From: Methylobacter luteus IMV-B-3098
GTDB lineage: Bacteria > Pseudomonadota > Gammaproteobacteria > Methylococcales > Methylomonadaceae
Length of the DNA stretch: 64,000 nucleotides
Direction: 5' to 3'
Assembly: GCF_000427625.1 (NCBI RefSeq)
Contig: NZ_KE386569.1
Location: forward strand, 2,532,789 to 2,596,788
The position numbers were made by a program, and so were the translations under genes. This document shows, one piece after another, positions 1 to 12,219 of this stretch. Below the pieces are notes generated by a model, which was given only the letters and a program-made list of their open reading frames with translations, ran no database searches and was not told where the DNA came from. The stretch's first letter is position 1; every line of letters starts with the position of its first letter.

Positions 1-202
1 AGTGTTGGATTATCTGGGCAACGCGACCCGGGCGGAAATAGAAAAGGTAAAGCAGGCCATTGCCAGAATAGACAGTGGTGAATACGGTACATGCGTTGTC
101 TGCGGGGAACCGATCAACAAGGAGCGGCTGAAGGCTCTGCCTTATTCGAATATGTGTATCAAATGCGCCAGTCAGAAAGCGGATCAATCTAGAAGACGTT
201 AG
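1..202 (+). CDS. DksA/TraR-type C4 zinc-finger protein, 3' part
   Basis: The open frame enters from the left edge, so the N-terminus is missing; 66 residues from an internal GTG are visible. It has the DksA/TraR zinc finger: CVVC, then 17 residues, then CIKC, near residues 31 to 55. The preceding segment ATRAEIEKVKQAIARIDSGEYG is the usual helix leading into the finger. Family members are about 85 to 150 residues and bind RNA polymerase through its secondary channel, but short ones such as this are often of unknown role. The acidic coiled-coil tip that defines true DksA is outside the window, so I do not call it dksA. The gene ends 20 bases before the large inverted repeat. Confidence 0.85.
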   Translation, partial: VLDYLGNATRAEIEKVKQAIARIDSGEYGTCVVCGEPINKERLKALPYSNMCIKCASQKADQSRRR

Positions 203-410
203 ATGCGGCTGATGAATTGAAACAGGAGGTTTTTCCGATACCACCGAGCAGTGGTATCGGAAAAACCTCCTGTCTTGCATGCTTTGCTTTACGGCTGTAT
301 TTGCTTTTATCACGAAAGGTTTGCGCTTTGTTAAACTGATGAGCGTACTTCGCGACAGGATTCTGCAACGGGACCGTTACAAGTTCGCGCTGATTTTTAC
401 GATTTTTCAT
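189..410 (-). CDS. Small basic conserved protein (73 aa), end overlaps a palindrome
   Basis: The gene starts at an ATG (408-410) and encodes a 73-residue, Arg/Lys-rich protein with the core NPVAKYAHQFNKAQTFRDKS followed by KYSRKAKHARQE. I recall this core from short gammaproteobacterial proteins of about 55 to 65 residues of unknown function (possibly DUF7230). The earlier in-frame start at 521 adds a low-complexity stretch and lies across the mnmG start, so I prefer 410. The last 25 or so residues do not look like the family: they are translated from a perfect inverted repeat (222-273). The frame probably once ended earlier and now reads through the hairpin. No membrane segment or catalytic motif is visible. 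Confidence 0.6.
   Translation of the reverse strand: MKNRKNQRELVTVPLQNPVAKYAHQFNKAQTFRDKSKYSRKAKHARQEVFPIPLLGGIGKTSCFNSSAASNVF
222..273. repeat. Perfect 23-bp inverted repeat with 6-base loop
   Basis: Arms 222-244 and 251-273 are exact reverse complements, separated by CGAGCA. The arms contain TTTTTCC/GGAAAAA, so each arm carries a short T run in its outward direction. The hairpin lies between two convergent genes, the end of the zinc-finger gene and the end of the small basic gene, where a bidirectional terminator would be expected. It also lies inside the coding frame of the latter. Confidence 0.8.
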
Positions 411-437
411 GATTTTCCCCTTATAATAGAGCAGAGT

Positions 438-455
438 TTGTATAACACTATACAA
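438..455. promoter_or_regulatory. Small operator-like inverted repeat between divergent genes
   Basis: TTGTATA and TATACAA are exact 7-bp arms around ACAC. The site lies between the minus-strand small basic gene (start 410) and mnmG (start 493), which diverge from here. It could be a regulator site or a chance AT-rich palindrome; no protein can be named. Confidence 0.3.
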
Positions 456-492
456 CGCATTAATATAGCATTTTTTAGAGTACTTAACGCTT

Positions 493-2364
493 GTGAAATT
501 TAAAAAAGATTTTGATGTCATTGTTGTCGGCGGTGGTCATGCGGGTACAGAAGCTGCGTTGGCGGCGGCCCGATGTGGCGCAAAAACACTGTTGTTGACG
601 CAAAATATCGACACCCTGGGGCAAATGAGCTGCAACCCTGCCATCGGCGGCATTGGTAAAGGTCATCTGGTTAAAGAAGTGGACGCGTTAGGCGGGATTA
701 TGGCGCGCGCCATTGATCACGGCGGCATTCAGTTTCGCACCCTGAACGCCAGTAAAGGCCCGGCGGTTAGAGCCACACGCGCTCAGGCTGATCGTAAATT
801 GTATAAGCAGGCGGTTAGAAGTGCGCTTGAAAATCAGCCCAACCTGTCCATATTTCAGCAAACCGTATCGGACCTGATGGTTGAAGCTGACAGAGTGGTC
901 GGCGTTAAAACCCAAATGGGTTTGAGCTTTATAGCCAGAGCCGTGGTATTAACGACCGGCACTTTCCTGGGCGGTAAAATCCATATCGGCCTGGAAAATT
1001 ATAGCGGCGGCCGTGCCGGCGATGCGGCCTCGATTGCTTTGGCCGAGCGCTTGCGCGAACTGCCTTTCCGTATCGATCGCTTGAAAACCGGCACGCCGCC
1101 GCGTATCGATGGCCGCACGATTGATTTCAGTAAACTGGACGTGCAGCACGGCGACGACCCGGTGCCGGTTTTTTCCTTTCTCGGCAAGCGCGAACAGCAT
1201 CCGCGGCAAATACCATGTCACATAACACGTACTAACGGTAAAACTCACGATATCATCCGCTCCGGTCTGGATAGATCGCCGCTGTATTCGGGCATCATAG
1301 AGGGCATCGGTCCGCGTTATTGTCCGTCCATTGAAGATAAAATTGTGCGTTTTGCCGATAGGGATTCGCATCAGATTTTCGTCGAGCCTGAAGGGTTGGA
1401 CACGCATGAAATCTATCCGAACGGCATCTCCACCAGTCTGCCTTTCGATGTCCAGTATGAATTCGTGCGTTCGATGCTGGGCTTTGAGAATGCCGAAATC
1501 GTGCGTCCCGGCTATGCTATCGAATATGACTTTTTTGATCCCAGGGATCTGAAATTCTCACTGGAAACCAAGCATATGCAGGCATTGTTCTTCGCGGGGC
1601 AGATCAACGGCACGACCGGTTACGAAGAAGCGGCCGCGCAAGGTCTGATTGCCGGCCTGAATGCGGCGCGTCTGGTGCAGGGGCTGGAAAGCTGGTGCCC
1701 TGGCCGCGATGAGGCTTATATCGGCGTTATGATCGACGACTTGATTACGCGCGGCACGCAAGAGCCGTACCGCATGTTCACCAGTCGGGCCGAATACCGG
1801 TTATTGTTACGGGAAGACAATGCCGATCTGCGCTTGACTGAAAAAGGTCGCGAATTGGGTCTGGTCGATGATGAACGCTGGCTGGCTTTCGAGAGCAAGC
1901 GTGAAGCCATTGCCAGGTTGCAGGGCGATCTGAAAAAGAAATGGGTCAGGGTTGAAACAGAGGAAGCTGATCAGGTTGCCGAATACTGGGGCAAACTTTT
2001 AGGGCGCGAAAGCAATTTGATGGACTTATTGCGTCGGCCGGAAGTCGACATCAACCGGCTGTTGTCCTTTTTAGGCACTGATGAGCCCATTCCGGAACAG
2101 GTTACCGAACAGGTAGAAATCCAGGCCAAATATGCGGGTTATATAGACAGGCAGCAAACGGAGATAGACAAAGCGCTACGCTATGATCACCTGCGGCTTC
2201 CCGAGACGATCGACTATAAAGGCGTGCCGGGCCTTTCCAATGAAGTTAGTGAAAAACTCAAGACTCAGCGGCCCGAGACCTTAGGTCAGGCATCGCGCAT
2301 TCCCGGTATCACGCCGGCTGCCATCTCGCTGCTGCTGGTTTATCTGAAGAAGAAAAGCGCCTGA
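493..2364 (+). CDS. mnmG: tRNA uridine-34 carboxymethylaminomethyl enzyme MnmG
   Basis: MnmG (GidA) works with MnmE to install the cmnm5 group on U34 of tRNAs in the cytoplasm. The 623-residue product has the usual family length. The N-terminus has the FAD Rossmann motif [20 protein letters not shown] (about residues 11-30), followed by the family signature [20 protein letters not shown] near residue 50. A second signature, [17 protein letters not shown], lies near residue 370. A GTG at 493 is taken as start because it places the Rossmann motif at the expected distance. The stop codon overlaps the rsmG start by one base, so the two genes are translationally coupled. Confidence 0.97.
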   Translation: MKFKKDFDVIVVGGGHAGTEAALAAARCGAKTLLLTQNIDTLGQMSCNPAIGGIGKGHLVKEVDALGGIMARAIDHGGIQFRTLNASKGPAVRATRAQADRKLYKQAVRSALENQPNLSIFQQTVSDLMVEADRVVGVKTQMGLSFIARAVVLTTGTFLGGKIHIGLENYSGGRAGDAASIALAERLRELPFRIDRLKTGTPPRIDGRTIDFSKLDVQHGDDPVPVFSFLGKREQHPRQIPCHITRTNGKTHDIIRSGLDRSPLYSGIIEGIGPRYCPSIEDKIVRFADRDSHQIFVEPEGLDTHEIYPNGISTSLPFDVQYEFVRSMLGFENAEIVRPGYAIEYDFFDPRDLKFSLETKHMQALFFAGQINGTTGYEEAAAQGLIAGLNAARLVQGLESWCPGRDEAYIGVMIDDLITRGTQEPYRMFTSRAEYRLLLREDNADLRLTEKGRELGLVDDERWLAFESKREAIARLQGDLKKKWVRVETEEADQVAEYWGKLLGRESNLMDLLRRPEVDINRLLSFLGTDEPIPEQVTEQVEIQAKYAGYIDRQQTEIDKALRYDHLRLPETIDYKGVPGLSNEVSEKLKTQRPETLGQASRIPGITPAAISLLLVYLKKKSA

Positions 2365-2984
2365 TGGATGCCTGCCGTAAAATCCTGATTGCCGGGGTGG
2401 AGTCCCTGCGTCTGTCTGTTGATGAAGACCAGGTCGAGCGTCTGATTGGCTTTATAAAACTGATTGAAAAATGGAATAAAGCCTATAATCTGACCGCGAT
2501 TCGTGACAGGGAAGAGATGGTTCGGCTGCATTTGCTTGACAGCCTGGCTGTTCTTGGCTTTATTAAAGGTCGACGCGTTATCGACATAGGAACCGGGGCG
2601 GGACTGCCAGGTATCCCGCTGGCAATCTGCCTGCCTGAAACCGAGTTTGTCTTGCTTGACAGCAATGCAAAAAAAACCAGGTTCGTGCAGCAGGCGATTT
2701 TGGAATTAAAGCTAAAAAACGTAACCGTCTGTCACAGCCGCGTGGAACAGTATTATCCCGATAACGCATTCAATACCGTGATCACACGAGCGTTTGCCAG
2801 CTTGCCAACCATTGTCGAACTAACGGAACATTTGCTCGGCAAGGGCGGTATCGTGCTGGCAATGAAAGGCCAAAGCCCGGATGCTGAACTGGAGCACATG
2901 CCGCAAAAAATAACGGTGATACCTATACAAGTTCCGGGAATAGAAGCCGAAAGATGTCTGGTTCGAATAGAATCTCTTGAATAG
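2364..2984 (+). CDS. rsmG: 16S rRNA (guanine-527-N7)-methyltransferase RsmG
   Basis: RsmG (GidB) methylates G527 of 16S rRNA using S-adenosylmethionine. The 206-residue product has the N-terminal helix region ending in KWNKAYNLTAIRDREEMVRL and the motif I VIDIGTGAGLPGIPLAI (about residues 72-88), both characteristic. The ATG overlaps the mnmG stop as TGATG. The gene is followed 17 bases later by parA, the common mnmG-rsmG-parA-parB order. Confidence 0.96.
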   Translation: MDACRKILIAGVESLRLSVDEDQVERLIGFIKLIEKWNKAYNLTAIRDREEMVRLHLLDSLAVLGFIKGRRVIDIGTGAGLPGIPLAICLPETEFVLLDSNAKKTRFVQQAILELKLKNVTVCHSRVEQYYPDNAFNTVITRAFASLPTIVELTEHLLGKGGIVLAMKGQSPDAELEHMPQKITVIPIQVPGIEAERCLVRIESLE

Positions 2985-3001
2985 ACTGAGGTAAAGAAGT
3001 A

Positions 3002-3775
3002 GTGGCAAAAATAATAGCCGTAACCAATCAAAAAGGCGGCGTGGGTAAAACAACCAGTAGCGTCAATCTGGCTGCGTCATTAGCAGCCTATAAGCGGCGC
3101 GTGTTATTGGTTGATCTTGATCCCCAGGGTAATGCAGCCATGGGCTGCGGCGTTGACAAGCAGGAAGTTAATTATTCCAGCTACGATTTATTGATGGAAG
3201 ACGTGCCGGTAGCGGAAACGATTATTGAGATGCCGTCTATCGGTTTTTCGATTATTCCCGGAAATGCCGACCTGACTGCCGCCGAAGTGCAGTTGATGAA
3301 GGCGGAACGCAAGGAATTGCGTCTTGCCGATGCGTTAATGCAAATTAAAGGGCAATACGATTATATTTTGGTCGATTGTCCGCCGTCGTTGAATATGCTG
3401 ACGTTAAATGCAATGGTCGCAGCAAACAGTCTGTTGATTCCGATGCAGTGCGAATATTATGCTCTGGAAGGCTTGTCTGCATTGATGAGCACGTTGAAAA
3501 ACATTCAGGAAACCGTTAATCCGGAATTGCATCTGGAAGGCATAGTGCGCACGATGTTTGATGATAGAAACCGCCTGACTAAGGATGTTTCAGAGCAACT
3601 GATCCGATATTTTGGCGATCAGGTATTCAGGACCTGTATACCAAGGAATATTCGCTTGGCCGAAGCGCCGAGCCACGGCGTGCCGGTCTTAACTTATGAT
3701 AAGACATCACGGGGCGCCAAGGCCTATATGGCATTGGCAAGCGAAATGATTAAAAAAGAAAAAAATAAATCATGA
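3002..3775 (+). CDS. parA: Chromosome partitioning ATPase ParA (Soj)
   Basis: ParA forms ATP-dependent dimers on nucleoid DNA and moves ParB-parS complexes during chromosome segregation. The 257 residues include the deviant Walker A KGGVGKTTSS near residue 11, DLDPQGNAAMG in the Walker A' region and DYILVDCPPSLNMLTLNAM as Walker B. The start is a GTG. The stop overlaps the ATG of the next gene (ATGA at 3772-3775), so it is coupled to a damaged parB copy, with the intact parB 0.55 kb further on. Confidence 0.95.
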   Translation: MAKIIAVTNQKGGVGKTTSSVNLAASLAAYKRRVLLVDLDPQGNAAMGCGVDKQEVNYSSYDLLMEDVPVAETIIEMPSIGFSIIPGNADLTAAEVQLMKAERKELRLADALMQIKGQYDYILVDCPPSLNMLTLNAMVAANSLLIPMQCEYYALEGLSALMSTLKNIQETVNPELHLEGIVRTMFDDRNRLTKDVSEQLIRYFGDQVFRTCIPRNIRLAEAPSHGVPVLTYDKTSRGAKAYMALASEMIKKEKNKS

Positions 3776-4206
3776 CTTCAAAAAAACGTGGACTAGGTAG
3801 AGGGTTGGAAGCCTTGCTGGTTGATGTTCCTGCTAAAGACGATCGTGAGGATGTAGCTGATGCTGTCACAAGGATGCAGGAGGTGGAACGGCTCAATACG
3901 CAGTTGTCGACGACTGCAAGAACGCAGGCGATAGAGCAACGCAGGGAGCAGTTGCCGACGACTACAAGGATGCAGGAGGTAGAGCAACGCAAGGAGCGGT
4001 TGCCAAGAGCAAAACAAACATCCATTGCCGCTGAAAAACAGCAGATGCCGGTAACTATTGAAGAAATGGACGGTCAGGCGGTCATGGCAGCAGCATTGAT
4101 TAAAAATATTCAACGGGAAAGTAGTCATCTTTTGGAAGAGGCTGAGTCTTTAATAAGCTTGCTAGATGAGTTTGAATTAATGGTCCGTCGTTTCGAAATA
4201 GACTGA
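3772..4206 (+). CDS. ParB-derived protein, centre replaced by 16-residue repeats
   Basis: The first 20 or so residues (MTSKKRGLGRGLEALLVDV) match the start of the intact parB next door. Residues about 93-135 (VTIEEMDGQAVMAAALIKNI and onward) match the ParB segment after its GERRWR box. The intervening box II, which contacts CTP and the parS clamp, is absent, as are the helix-turn-helix and the C-terminal dimer domain. The gap is filled by three 16-residue units of the type TTxRMQEVEQRxEQLP. The end (MVRRFEID) has no parB equivalent and may follow a frameshift. The frame is open and directly coupled to parA. It is most likely a decayed tandem duplicate; a role as a ParA-stimulating peptide is conceivable because the basic ParB N-terminus, which can act on ParA, survives. 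Confidence 0.7.
   Translation: MTSKKRGLGRGLEALLVDVPAKDDREDVADAVTRMQEVERLNTQLSTTARTQAIEQRREQLPTTTRMQEVEQRKERLPRAKQTSIAAEKQQMPVTIEEMDGQAVMAAALIKNIQRESSHLLEEAESLISLLDEFELMVRRFEID
3870..4013 (+). repeat. Three tandem 48-bp repeat units
   Basis: Three diverged 48-base units start at 3870, 3918 and 3966. Conserved blocks are AAGGATGCAGGAGGT, AGAGCAACGCA and TTGCCGACGACT. Each unit is 16 codons, so the frame stays open. The same unit recurs twice at 13813-13908 at the glmU/glmS junction. Confidence 0.75.
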
Positions 4207-4325
4207 GCAAGGATAAAAAGAGCATCTGGCCAAGATTGTTTCAGTCAGCTGGTTTAAAGATCAAATATTGCGAGTGGCTGGGCCAGGCATTGAGCCAGCG
4301 ACCAAAAATTAGAAAAGAAGAAGGC

Positions 4326-5171
4326 ATGACTTTAAAAAAACGTGGATTAGGTCGGGGGCTTGATGCCTTATTAGGCGATGTTTCCGCTAAAGAGGAAAAA
4401 CATCAGATTCAGACACTGCCGATAGAATATATGCAGCGGGGCAAATATCAACCGAGAAAAGATATCAATCCTGAAAAGCTACAGGAATTGGCCGATTCTA
4501 TCAAGGCGCAAGGCATAATACAGCCTGTTGTTGTGCGAAAAATTGCGCTGGAAAAATACGAAATCATTGCCGGCGAGCGTCGCTGGCGTGCTGCGCAGCT
4601 GGCAGGCTTGCAGCAGGTGCCTGTGGTTGTCAAGGAAATAGATGATCGTGCCGCCATGGCGATTGCGCTGATTGAAAATATTCAAAGAGAAGACCTGAAT
4701 CCTCTGGAAGAGGCGGACGCTTTAAAAAGACTGCTGGATGAATTTGCCATGACGCATCAGCAAATTGCCGATGCGGTCGGCAAGTCGCGGACTACTATCA
4801 CCAATCTGTTGAGATTGATGGAACTGCATCCCGAAGTAAAAAAGCTATTAATCAATGGACAACTGGAAATGGGTCATGCAAGAGCGCTGTTGTCATTGGA
4901 TGGTATCAAGCAAGTCGCTGCGGCCCATAAAATTGTCAATGAAGGCCTGACTGTGAGAGCGACGGAGCGACTGGTTAAAGACGCTCAAGCTGAACCGAAA
5001 ATACAGAAAGTCAAAGTTATCGATAAAGATACACTGCGCTTACAGGAAGACCTGACGGCGAAACTGGGTGCGAAAGTATTGATTAATCATAAAGAAAACG
5101 GCACCGGTAAACTGGTCATTACTTATTCCAGCCTTGAAGAGCTTGATGGGATTCTCGAGCAGATCAGATAA
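4326..5171 (+). CDS. parB: Chromosome partitioning protein ParB (Spo0J/Noc family)
   Basis: ParB binds parS sites, spreads as a CTP-dependent clamp and stimulates ParA. From the ATG at 4326, with AAGAAGAAGG upstream, the product is 281 residues. The order is the basic N-terminus KKRGLGRGLDALLG, box I near RGKYQPRKDI, box II GERRWRAAQLAG, then a helix-turn-helix around QQIADAVGKSRTTITNLLRL and a C-terminal dimerisation segment. An upstream in-frame ATG at 4236 adds 30 residues without family support. No convincing parS site is seen in the window. Confidence 0.95.
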   Translation: MTLKKRGLGRGLDALLGDVSAKEEKHQIQTLPIEYMQRGKYQPRKDINPEKLQELADSIKAQGIIQPVVVRKIALEKYEIIAGERRWRAAQLAGLQQVPVVVKEIDDRAAMAIALIENIQREDLNPLEEADALKRLLDEFAMTHQQIADAVGKSRTTITNLLRLMELHPEVKKLLINGQLEMGHARALLSLDGIKQVAAAHKIVNEGLTVRATERLVKDAQAEPKIQKVKVIDKDTLRLQEDLTAKLGAKVLINHKENGTGKLVITYSSLEELDGILEQIR

Positions 5172-5233
5172 CTCGACAAGTAAAAATGCGAAAAATAGAT
5201 AACCATTATTTTTGGTGGGTATTTCAATCTTCC

Positions 5234-5262
5234 TTGCTTTAATGAGGGTCGATAGCTATAAT
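5234..5262 (+). promoter_or_regulatory. Sigma-70 promoter for the atp operon
   Basis: TTGCTT (5234-5239) and TATAAT (5257-5262) are separated by exactly 17 bases, and the atpI ATG follows 29 bases after the -10 box. Both hexamers are close to consensus, suitable for strong constitutive expression of ATP synthase. Confidence 0.7.
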
Positions 5263-5291
5263 CATGCCGCTATTGTATCTGGAGCTTAAGC

Positions 5292-5651
5292 ATGACAGCT
5301 ACAAATGAAGAGACTGTCGGTAAAATCTTAAGTTATCAAATACTGATAATAATAATAATAACAGCCGGGTTTGCAATTTTTGGGGGATGGCAAAAAGCCT
5401 TATCGCCTGCCTTGGGCGGAGTGGCAGCTTTTATTCCTAACCTTTATTTTGCATTGCGGATTCGAAGAGCCGCAGGGCAGGAGCCTAAAAAGATCGTAAG
5501 GTCTTTTTATGCTGGAGAATCGGGAAAGTTATTGTTAACAGCTGCGCTGTTCATCATGATTTTTCAAATCCCAAACATAGAAATATTACCGCTGCTAGCT
5601 GGCTATGTATCAGCTTTATCAGCTTTTTGGTTTGCGCTCATCATGCGCTGA
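5292..5651 (+). CDS. atpI: ATP synthase subunit I (AtpI)
   Basis: AtpI is a small membrane protein that helps assemble the c-ring. The 119-residue product has four hydrophobic segments (about 15-35, 40-58, 76-93 and 98-117) and the short basic loop RIRRAAGQEPKK between the second and third. It is first in the atp cluster, 30 bases upstream of atpB, which is the standard place. Sequence conservation in this family is low, so position and topology carry the call. Confidence 0.88.
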   Translation: MTATNEETVGKILSYQILIIIIITAGFAIFGGWQKALSPALGGVAAFIPNLYFALRIRRAAGQEPKKIVRSFYAGESGKLLLTAALFIMIFQIPNIEILPLLAGYVSALSAFWFALIMR

Positions 5652-5672
5652 ACAATCATTTTTTTAATTTAG

Positions 5673-6788
<1,116 letters not shown>

Positions 6789-6829
6789 TTAAAGCTGTCT
6801 AAATTTAATCGCAACAAGAGGAACGCATC

Positions 6830-7303
6830 GTGAGTATCAATGCTACTCTGATTGGGCAAATGATTACATTTGCACTTCTGGTATGGTTTACCATGAAGTA
6901 CATATGGCCACCTTTATTTGACTCTTTAGAAGAACGTAAAAAGAAAATCGCTGACGGTTTGGCTGCAGCCGAAAAAGGTCACGAAGAAATGCAACTGGCT
7001 GAGAAAAAAGCCAAGAGCGTTTTGAAAGAAGCTAAAGAACAATCCTCAGAGATTGTTAATCTCGCTCAGAAACGCGCCAATGAAATTGTCGAAGAATCAA
7101 AAGACATCGCTAAAAAAGAAGGCGAACGTATGATTCAAGCAGCTAAGGCGCAAATTGAGCAAGAAATGCAGCAGGCTAAAGAAGGTTTGCGTCAAGAAGT
7201 GGCTGCTTTGGCTGTGAGCGTAGCAGAACAGATTCTGAATGCGGAAATCGATAAAGCCAAACACCAAGACATCATAAGCAAAGTCTCTAATCAACTAGGT
7301 TAA
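6830..7303 (+). CDS. atpF: ATP synthase F0 subunit b
   Basis: Subunit b is the peripheral stalk dimer linking F0 to F1. The 157-residue product has an N-terminal membrane helix (residues about 6-24), then a long charged helix rich in Lys, Glu, Gln and Ala typical of the coiled coil. The start is a GTG at 6830 after GAGGAACG. The delta subunit gene follows 5 bases after the stop. Confidence 0.96.
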   Translation: MSINATLIGQMITFALLVWFTMKYIWPPLFDSLEERKKKIADGLAAAEKGHEEMQLAEKKAKSVLKEAKEQSSEIVNLAQKRANEIVEESKDIAKKEGERMIQAAKAQIEQEMQQAKEGLRQEVAALAVSVAEQILNAEIDKAKHQDIISKVSNQLG

Positions 7304-7308
7304 GCATA

Positions 7309-7839
7309 ATGAGCGAACTGGCAACATTGGCAAGGCCTTACGCAGCGGCAGTATTTAAAAGAGCCAAAGAAACCGATACGACGGCTAAATGGTCGCAAAG
7401 TTTGGCATTTATGTCGGCTGTCCTGAGTGATAAAGAAATTTCTGTTGTAGTAGATAACCCCAAAGTGACTAAAGAAAGGTTATCAGCGCTGATGCTTGAT
7501 ATCTGCCAGGGACAAGTTGATGAAGAAAATGCGAATTTTCTGAAGTTGCTTGTTCAAAACAACCGATTGACTTTACTGCCTTACATTGCAGAAATTTTTG
7601 AAGCATATAAAGCGGACGATGAAGGTTATATCGATGTTGAAGTAGTGACTGCTTATGCATTCTCCAAAGAAGAAAAGCAGAAGTTTGCTTCAAAACTGGA
7701 AAAGACACTGAGCAAGAAAGTTCATATGAACGCAACCGTGGATAAATCCTTGATCGGCGGCGTTCTGGTGCGAGCAGGCGACAGAGTAATTGACGGATCC
7801 ATCAAAGGCCAGCTTCAACAATTAGCAAAAAGGCTCTAA
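7309..7839 (+). CDS. atpH: ATP synthase F1 subunit delta
   Basis: Delta sits on top of F1 and binds subunit b. The 176 residues begin with the typical ELATLARPYAAAVFKRAKE and end with the conserved GGVLVRAGDRVIDGSIKGQL, both characteristic of the OSCP/delta family. Confidence 0.96.
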   Translation: MSELATLARPYAAAVFKRAKETDTTAKWSQSLAFMSAVLSDKEISVVVDNPKVTKERLSALMLDICQGQVDEENANFLKLLVQNNRLTLLPYIAEIFEAYKADDEGYIDVEVVTAYAFSKEEKQKFASKLEKTLSKKVHMNATVDKSLIGGVLVRAGDRVIDGSIKGQLQQLAKRL

Positions 7840-7860
7840 GTCTAGAGTGAGTAAAAGAAC

Positions 7861-9402
7861 ATGCAATTAAACCCATCTGAAATAAGTGATCTGATTAAAA
7901 AGAAGATCGAAAACTTCGACCTGAGCGCCGAAGCTCATACAGAAGGTACTGTAGTCAGCGTGACTGACGGTATTGTAAGAGTACATGGTCTTTCCGAAGC
8001 TATGCAGGGCGAGATGCTGGAGTTCCCGGGCAATACCTTCGGGATGGCGCTTAACCTTGAAAGAGATTCAGTCGGTGCGGTGGTATTAGGTTCATACCAG
8101 CACATCTCTGAAGGCGACACCGTAAAATGTACCGGCAAAATTCTGGAAGTGCCGGTTGGTGAAGCTCTGCTGGGCCGCGTTGTTGATGCGCTCGGCAATC
8201 CTATCGACGGCAAAGGCGCCATTGAAACGACTGAAGCATCTCCTATTGAAAAAATCGCCCCTGGCGTTATTGCTCGCCAATCTGTCGATCAACCCGTTCA
8301 ATTAGGCTTGAAGTCGATCGATGCGATGATTCCCGTCGGCCGAGGACAGCGGGAGCTGATCATCGGCGACAGACAAACAGGTAAAACCGCCATCGCGATT
8401 GATGCGATCATCAATCAAAAAGGCACCGGCATTAAATGTATCTATGTCGCTATTGGCCAAAAACGTTCATCCATCGCTAACGTTGTGCGCAAATTGGAAG
8501 AGCATGGCGCGATGGAACACACCATTATTGTTGCGGCATCTGCTTCTGAATCGGCAGCGTTACAGTTCATTGCGCCTTACACCGGCTGTTCAATGGGGGA
8601 ATACTTCAGAGACCGCGGCGAAGATGCACTGATTATTTATGACGACTTGACCAAACAAGCATGGGCTTATCGTCAGGTATCTTTGTTGCTGCGTCGTCCA
8701 CCCGGACGCGAAGCGTATCCTGGCGACGTGTTCTACTTGCACTCCCGTTTGCTGGAAAGAGCGGCTCGTATCAATGCAGATGAAGTTGAGAAACTGACTG
8801 GCGGCAAAGTAAAAGGTAAAACCGGTTCATTAACGGCGTTGCCTATTATTGAAACGCAAGGCGGTGACGTATCGGCTTTCGTACCAACCAACGTAATCTC
8901 TATTACGGACGGCCAGATCTTCCTCGAAACTGATTTGTTTAACTCAGGTATCCGTCCTGCGGTAAACGCCGGTTTATCGGTATCACGTGTAGGCGGTGCG
9001 GCACAAACCAAGATCATCAAGAAATTAGGCGGCGGTACGCGTCTTGACTTGGCTCAATACCGTGAGTTGGCGGCTTTTGCTCAGTTCGCATCGGATCTGG
9101 ATGAAAGTACACGTAAGCAGATTGAACGTGGTCAACGAGTGACTGAATTGATGAAGCAAAATCAATATTCACCAATGTCAGTCGCACAAATGGCGGTTTC
9201 GCTGTTTGCTGCCAATGAAGGTTTCCTTGATAACGTAGAAGTTAACAAAGTCCTTGATTTTGAAGCCGCTTTGCAGTCGTACATGAAGTCAGAACATGCT
9301 GAATTAATGAACAACATTAATGCAACTGGCGATTTTAACGATGAAATCAGGCAGGGTATGCTGACTGCTATTCAAACTTTCATCAAAACTCATAGTTGGT
9401 AA
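7861..9402 (+). CDS. atpA: ATP synthase F1 subunit alpha
   Basis: Alpha is the non-catalytic nucleotide-binding subunit of F1. The 513-residue length equals that of E. coli. It begins [20 protein letters not shown] and carries the P-loop [13 protein letters not shown] near residue 170. The signature [20 protein letters not shown] lies near 280 and the Arg-finger region [19 protein letters not shown] near 365. It is followed 12 bases later by atpG. Confidence 0.98.
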   Translation: MQLNPSEISDLIKKKIENFDLSAEAHTEGTVVSVTDGIVRVHGLSEAMQGEMLEFPGNTFGMALNLERDSVGAVVLGSYQHISEGDTVKCTGKILEVPVGEALLGRVVDALGNPIDGKGAIETTEASPIEKIAPGVIARQSVDQPVQLGLKSIDAMIPVGRGQRELIIGDRQTGKTAIAIDAIINQKGTGIKCIYVAIGQKRSSIANVVRKLEEHGAMEHTIIVAASASESAALQFIAPYTGCSMGEYFRDRGEDALIIYDDLTKQAWAYRQVSLLLRRPPGREAYPGDVFYLHSRLLERAARINADEVEKLTGGKVKGKTGSLTALPIIETQGGDVSAFVPTNVISITDGQIFLETDLFNSGIRPAVNAGLSVSRVGGAAQTKIIKKLGGGTRLDLAQYRELAAFAQFASDLDESTRKQIERGQRVTELMKQNQYSPMSVAQMAVSLFAANEGFLDNVEVNKVLDFEAALQSYMKSEHAELMNNINATGDFNDEIRQGMLTAIQTFIKTHSW

Positions 9403-9414
9403 AAGGGTCTTCAA

Positions 9415-10278
9415 ATGGCTGTTGGTAAAGAAATACGCACAAAGATCTCGAGTATCAAGAATACTCAAAAGATCACTCGAGCAATGGAGATGGTTGCGGC
9501 GAGTAAAATGCGTAAAACAAAAGACAGAATGCAGGCAACACGTCCATATTCCCAAAAAATTGGCCGGATTATTAAACATCTGGCCCATGCCAATCCGGAA
9601 TATAAACACCCTTTTCTCATTAAACGTGAGGTTAAACGGGTAGGAATCATTGTAATAAGCTCTGACAGGGGCTTGTGCGGCGGTCTGAATTCAAACTTGT
9701 TCAGAAAAACGCTGACGCAGCTATCGCAATGGGACAAAGCAAATATTGATGTAGACGTTTGTACGATTGGCTCAAAGGCCGGCGGTTTTTTTGGTACTCT
9801 GAAAACGAACATGGTTGGCCAAGTTTCCAAATTGGGTGACACTCCGCACCTGCAGGATATCGTCGGCATCATTAAAATTATGTTGGATGCTTATGAGCAG
9901 GGTACTATCGATGAGTTGTATGTCGTATACAACGAATTCGTGAATACCATGACTCAAAGACCTACTGTTGAAAAGTTGATTCCTGTAGTAGCGGAAGAGA
10001 TCGAAGAAAGCCTGGGTGGTCATTGGGATTATATTTATGAACCCGATGCCAAGGAAGTTCTGGATCACCTGCTGACCCGTTATATCGAGTCTATCGTCTA
10101 CCAAGGTCTGGTTGAAAACAATGCCTGTGAACAGGCCGCCAGAATGGTTGCCATGAAAAGCGCTTCGGATAATGCCGGAAATCTTATCGGTGAGTTGCAA
10201 TTGGTCTACAACAAAGCCAGGCAGGCCGCTATCACTCAGGAAATTTCAGAAATTGTTGCCGGTGCCGCAGCTGTTTAA
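9415..10278 (+). CDS. atpG: ATP synthase F1 subunit gamma
   Basis: Gamma is the rotating central shaft. The 287 residues start with [20 protein letters not shown] and contain [14 protein letters not shown] in the globular part. The C-terminal helix [20 protein letters not shown] is the segment that penetrates the alpha3beta3 hexamer. Confidence 0.97.
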   Translation: MAVGKEIRTKISSIKNTQKITRAMEMVAASKMRKTKDRMQATRPYSQKIGRIIKHLAHANPEYKHPFLIKREVKRVGIIVISSDRGLCGGLNSNLFRKTLTQLSQWDKANIDVDVCTIGSKAGGFFGTLKTNMVGQVSKLGDTPHLQDIVGIIKIMLDAYEQGTIDELYVVYNEFVNTMTQRPTVEKLIPVVAEEIEESLGGHWDYIYEPDAKEVLDHLLTRYIESIVYQGLVENNACEQAARMVAMKSASDNAGNLIGELQLVYNKARQAAITQEISEIVAGAAAV

Positions 10279-10314
10279 GCCTTTAAGCCCAAGCAAAAAC
10301 GACACAAATTATAA

Positions 10315-11706
<1,392 letters not shown>

Positions 11707-11773
11707 GCCGCCATACTTTTAGGTGTGTCTCCCGGCTAAACTGCCGGGAGAAGATTGAAACAGGTAACCGACA

Positions 11774-12196
11774 ATGACCATGACCATACATGTAGACATC
11801 GTAAGTGCAGAAAAGGAGATATTTTCCGGCTTAGCGGAAATGGTATTTGCTCCGGCTGAACTTGGCGAAGTAGGTATTTCTCCACGTCATGCTCCATTAA
11901 TATCAAGACTGAAGCCCGGTGAAGTGCGGGTAAAAGTGAACGATAAGGAAAGTTATCCGTTCTATGTATCAGGCGGCATTCTGGAAGTGCAGCCTCATGT
12001 GGTTACCATTCTGGCTGATACGGCTATTAGAGCGAAAGATATTGATGAAGCGGCCGCCCTGGAAGCCAAACACAGAGCTGAAGAAGCACTGGCGGACAAG
12101 TCCAGCAAGATTGATTATGCGACAGCCCAGGCGCAATTGCTTGAAGCTATGATGCAATTAAGAACACTGGATAGGCTTAGAAAGCGCGGCGGATAA
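11774..12196 (+). CDS. atpC: ATP synthase F1 subunit epsilon
   Basis: Epsilon regulates ATPase activity and couples gamma to the c-ring. The 140 residues have the N-terminal beta sandwich ([35 protein letters not shown]) and a two-helix C-terminal domain. It closes the atp operon and is followed directly by a terminator. A degraded copy of its last 66 bases lies 110 bases further on. Confidence 0.96.
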   Translation: MTMTIHVDIVSAEKEIFSGLAEMVFAPAELGEVGISPRHAPLISRLKPGEVRVKVNDKESYPFYVSGGILEVQPHVVTILADTAIRAKDIDEAAALEAKHRAEEALADKSSKIDYATAQAQLLEAMMQLRTLDRLRKRGG

Positions 12197-12219
12197 AAAC
12201 ATATTGGCTTAGGCCTAAT

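Noticed and set aside
3870-4013. CRISPR-like reading of the 48-bp repeats
   Set aside because: Units are contiguous without spacers, diverged, and lie in a coding frame; no cas genes are present in the window.
493-5171. Replication origin near mnmG-parB
   Set aside because: The gene order is origin-proximal in related bacteria, but no DnaA-box cluster or dnaA gene was seen here.
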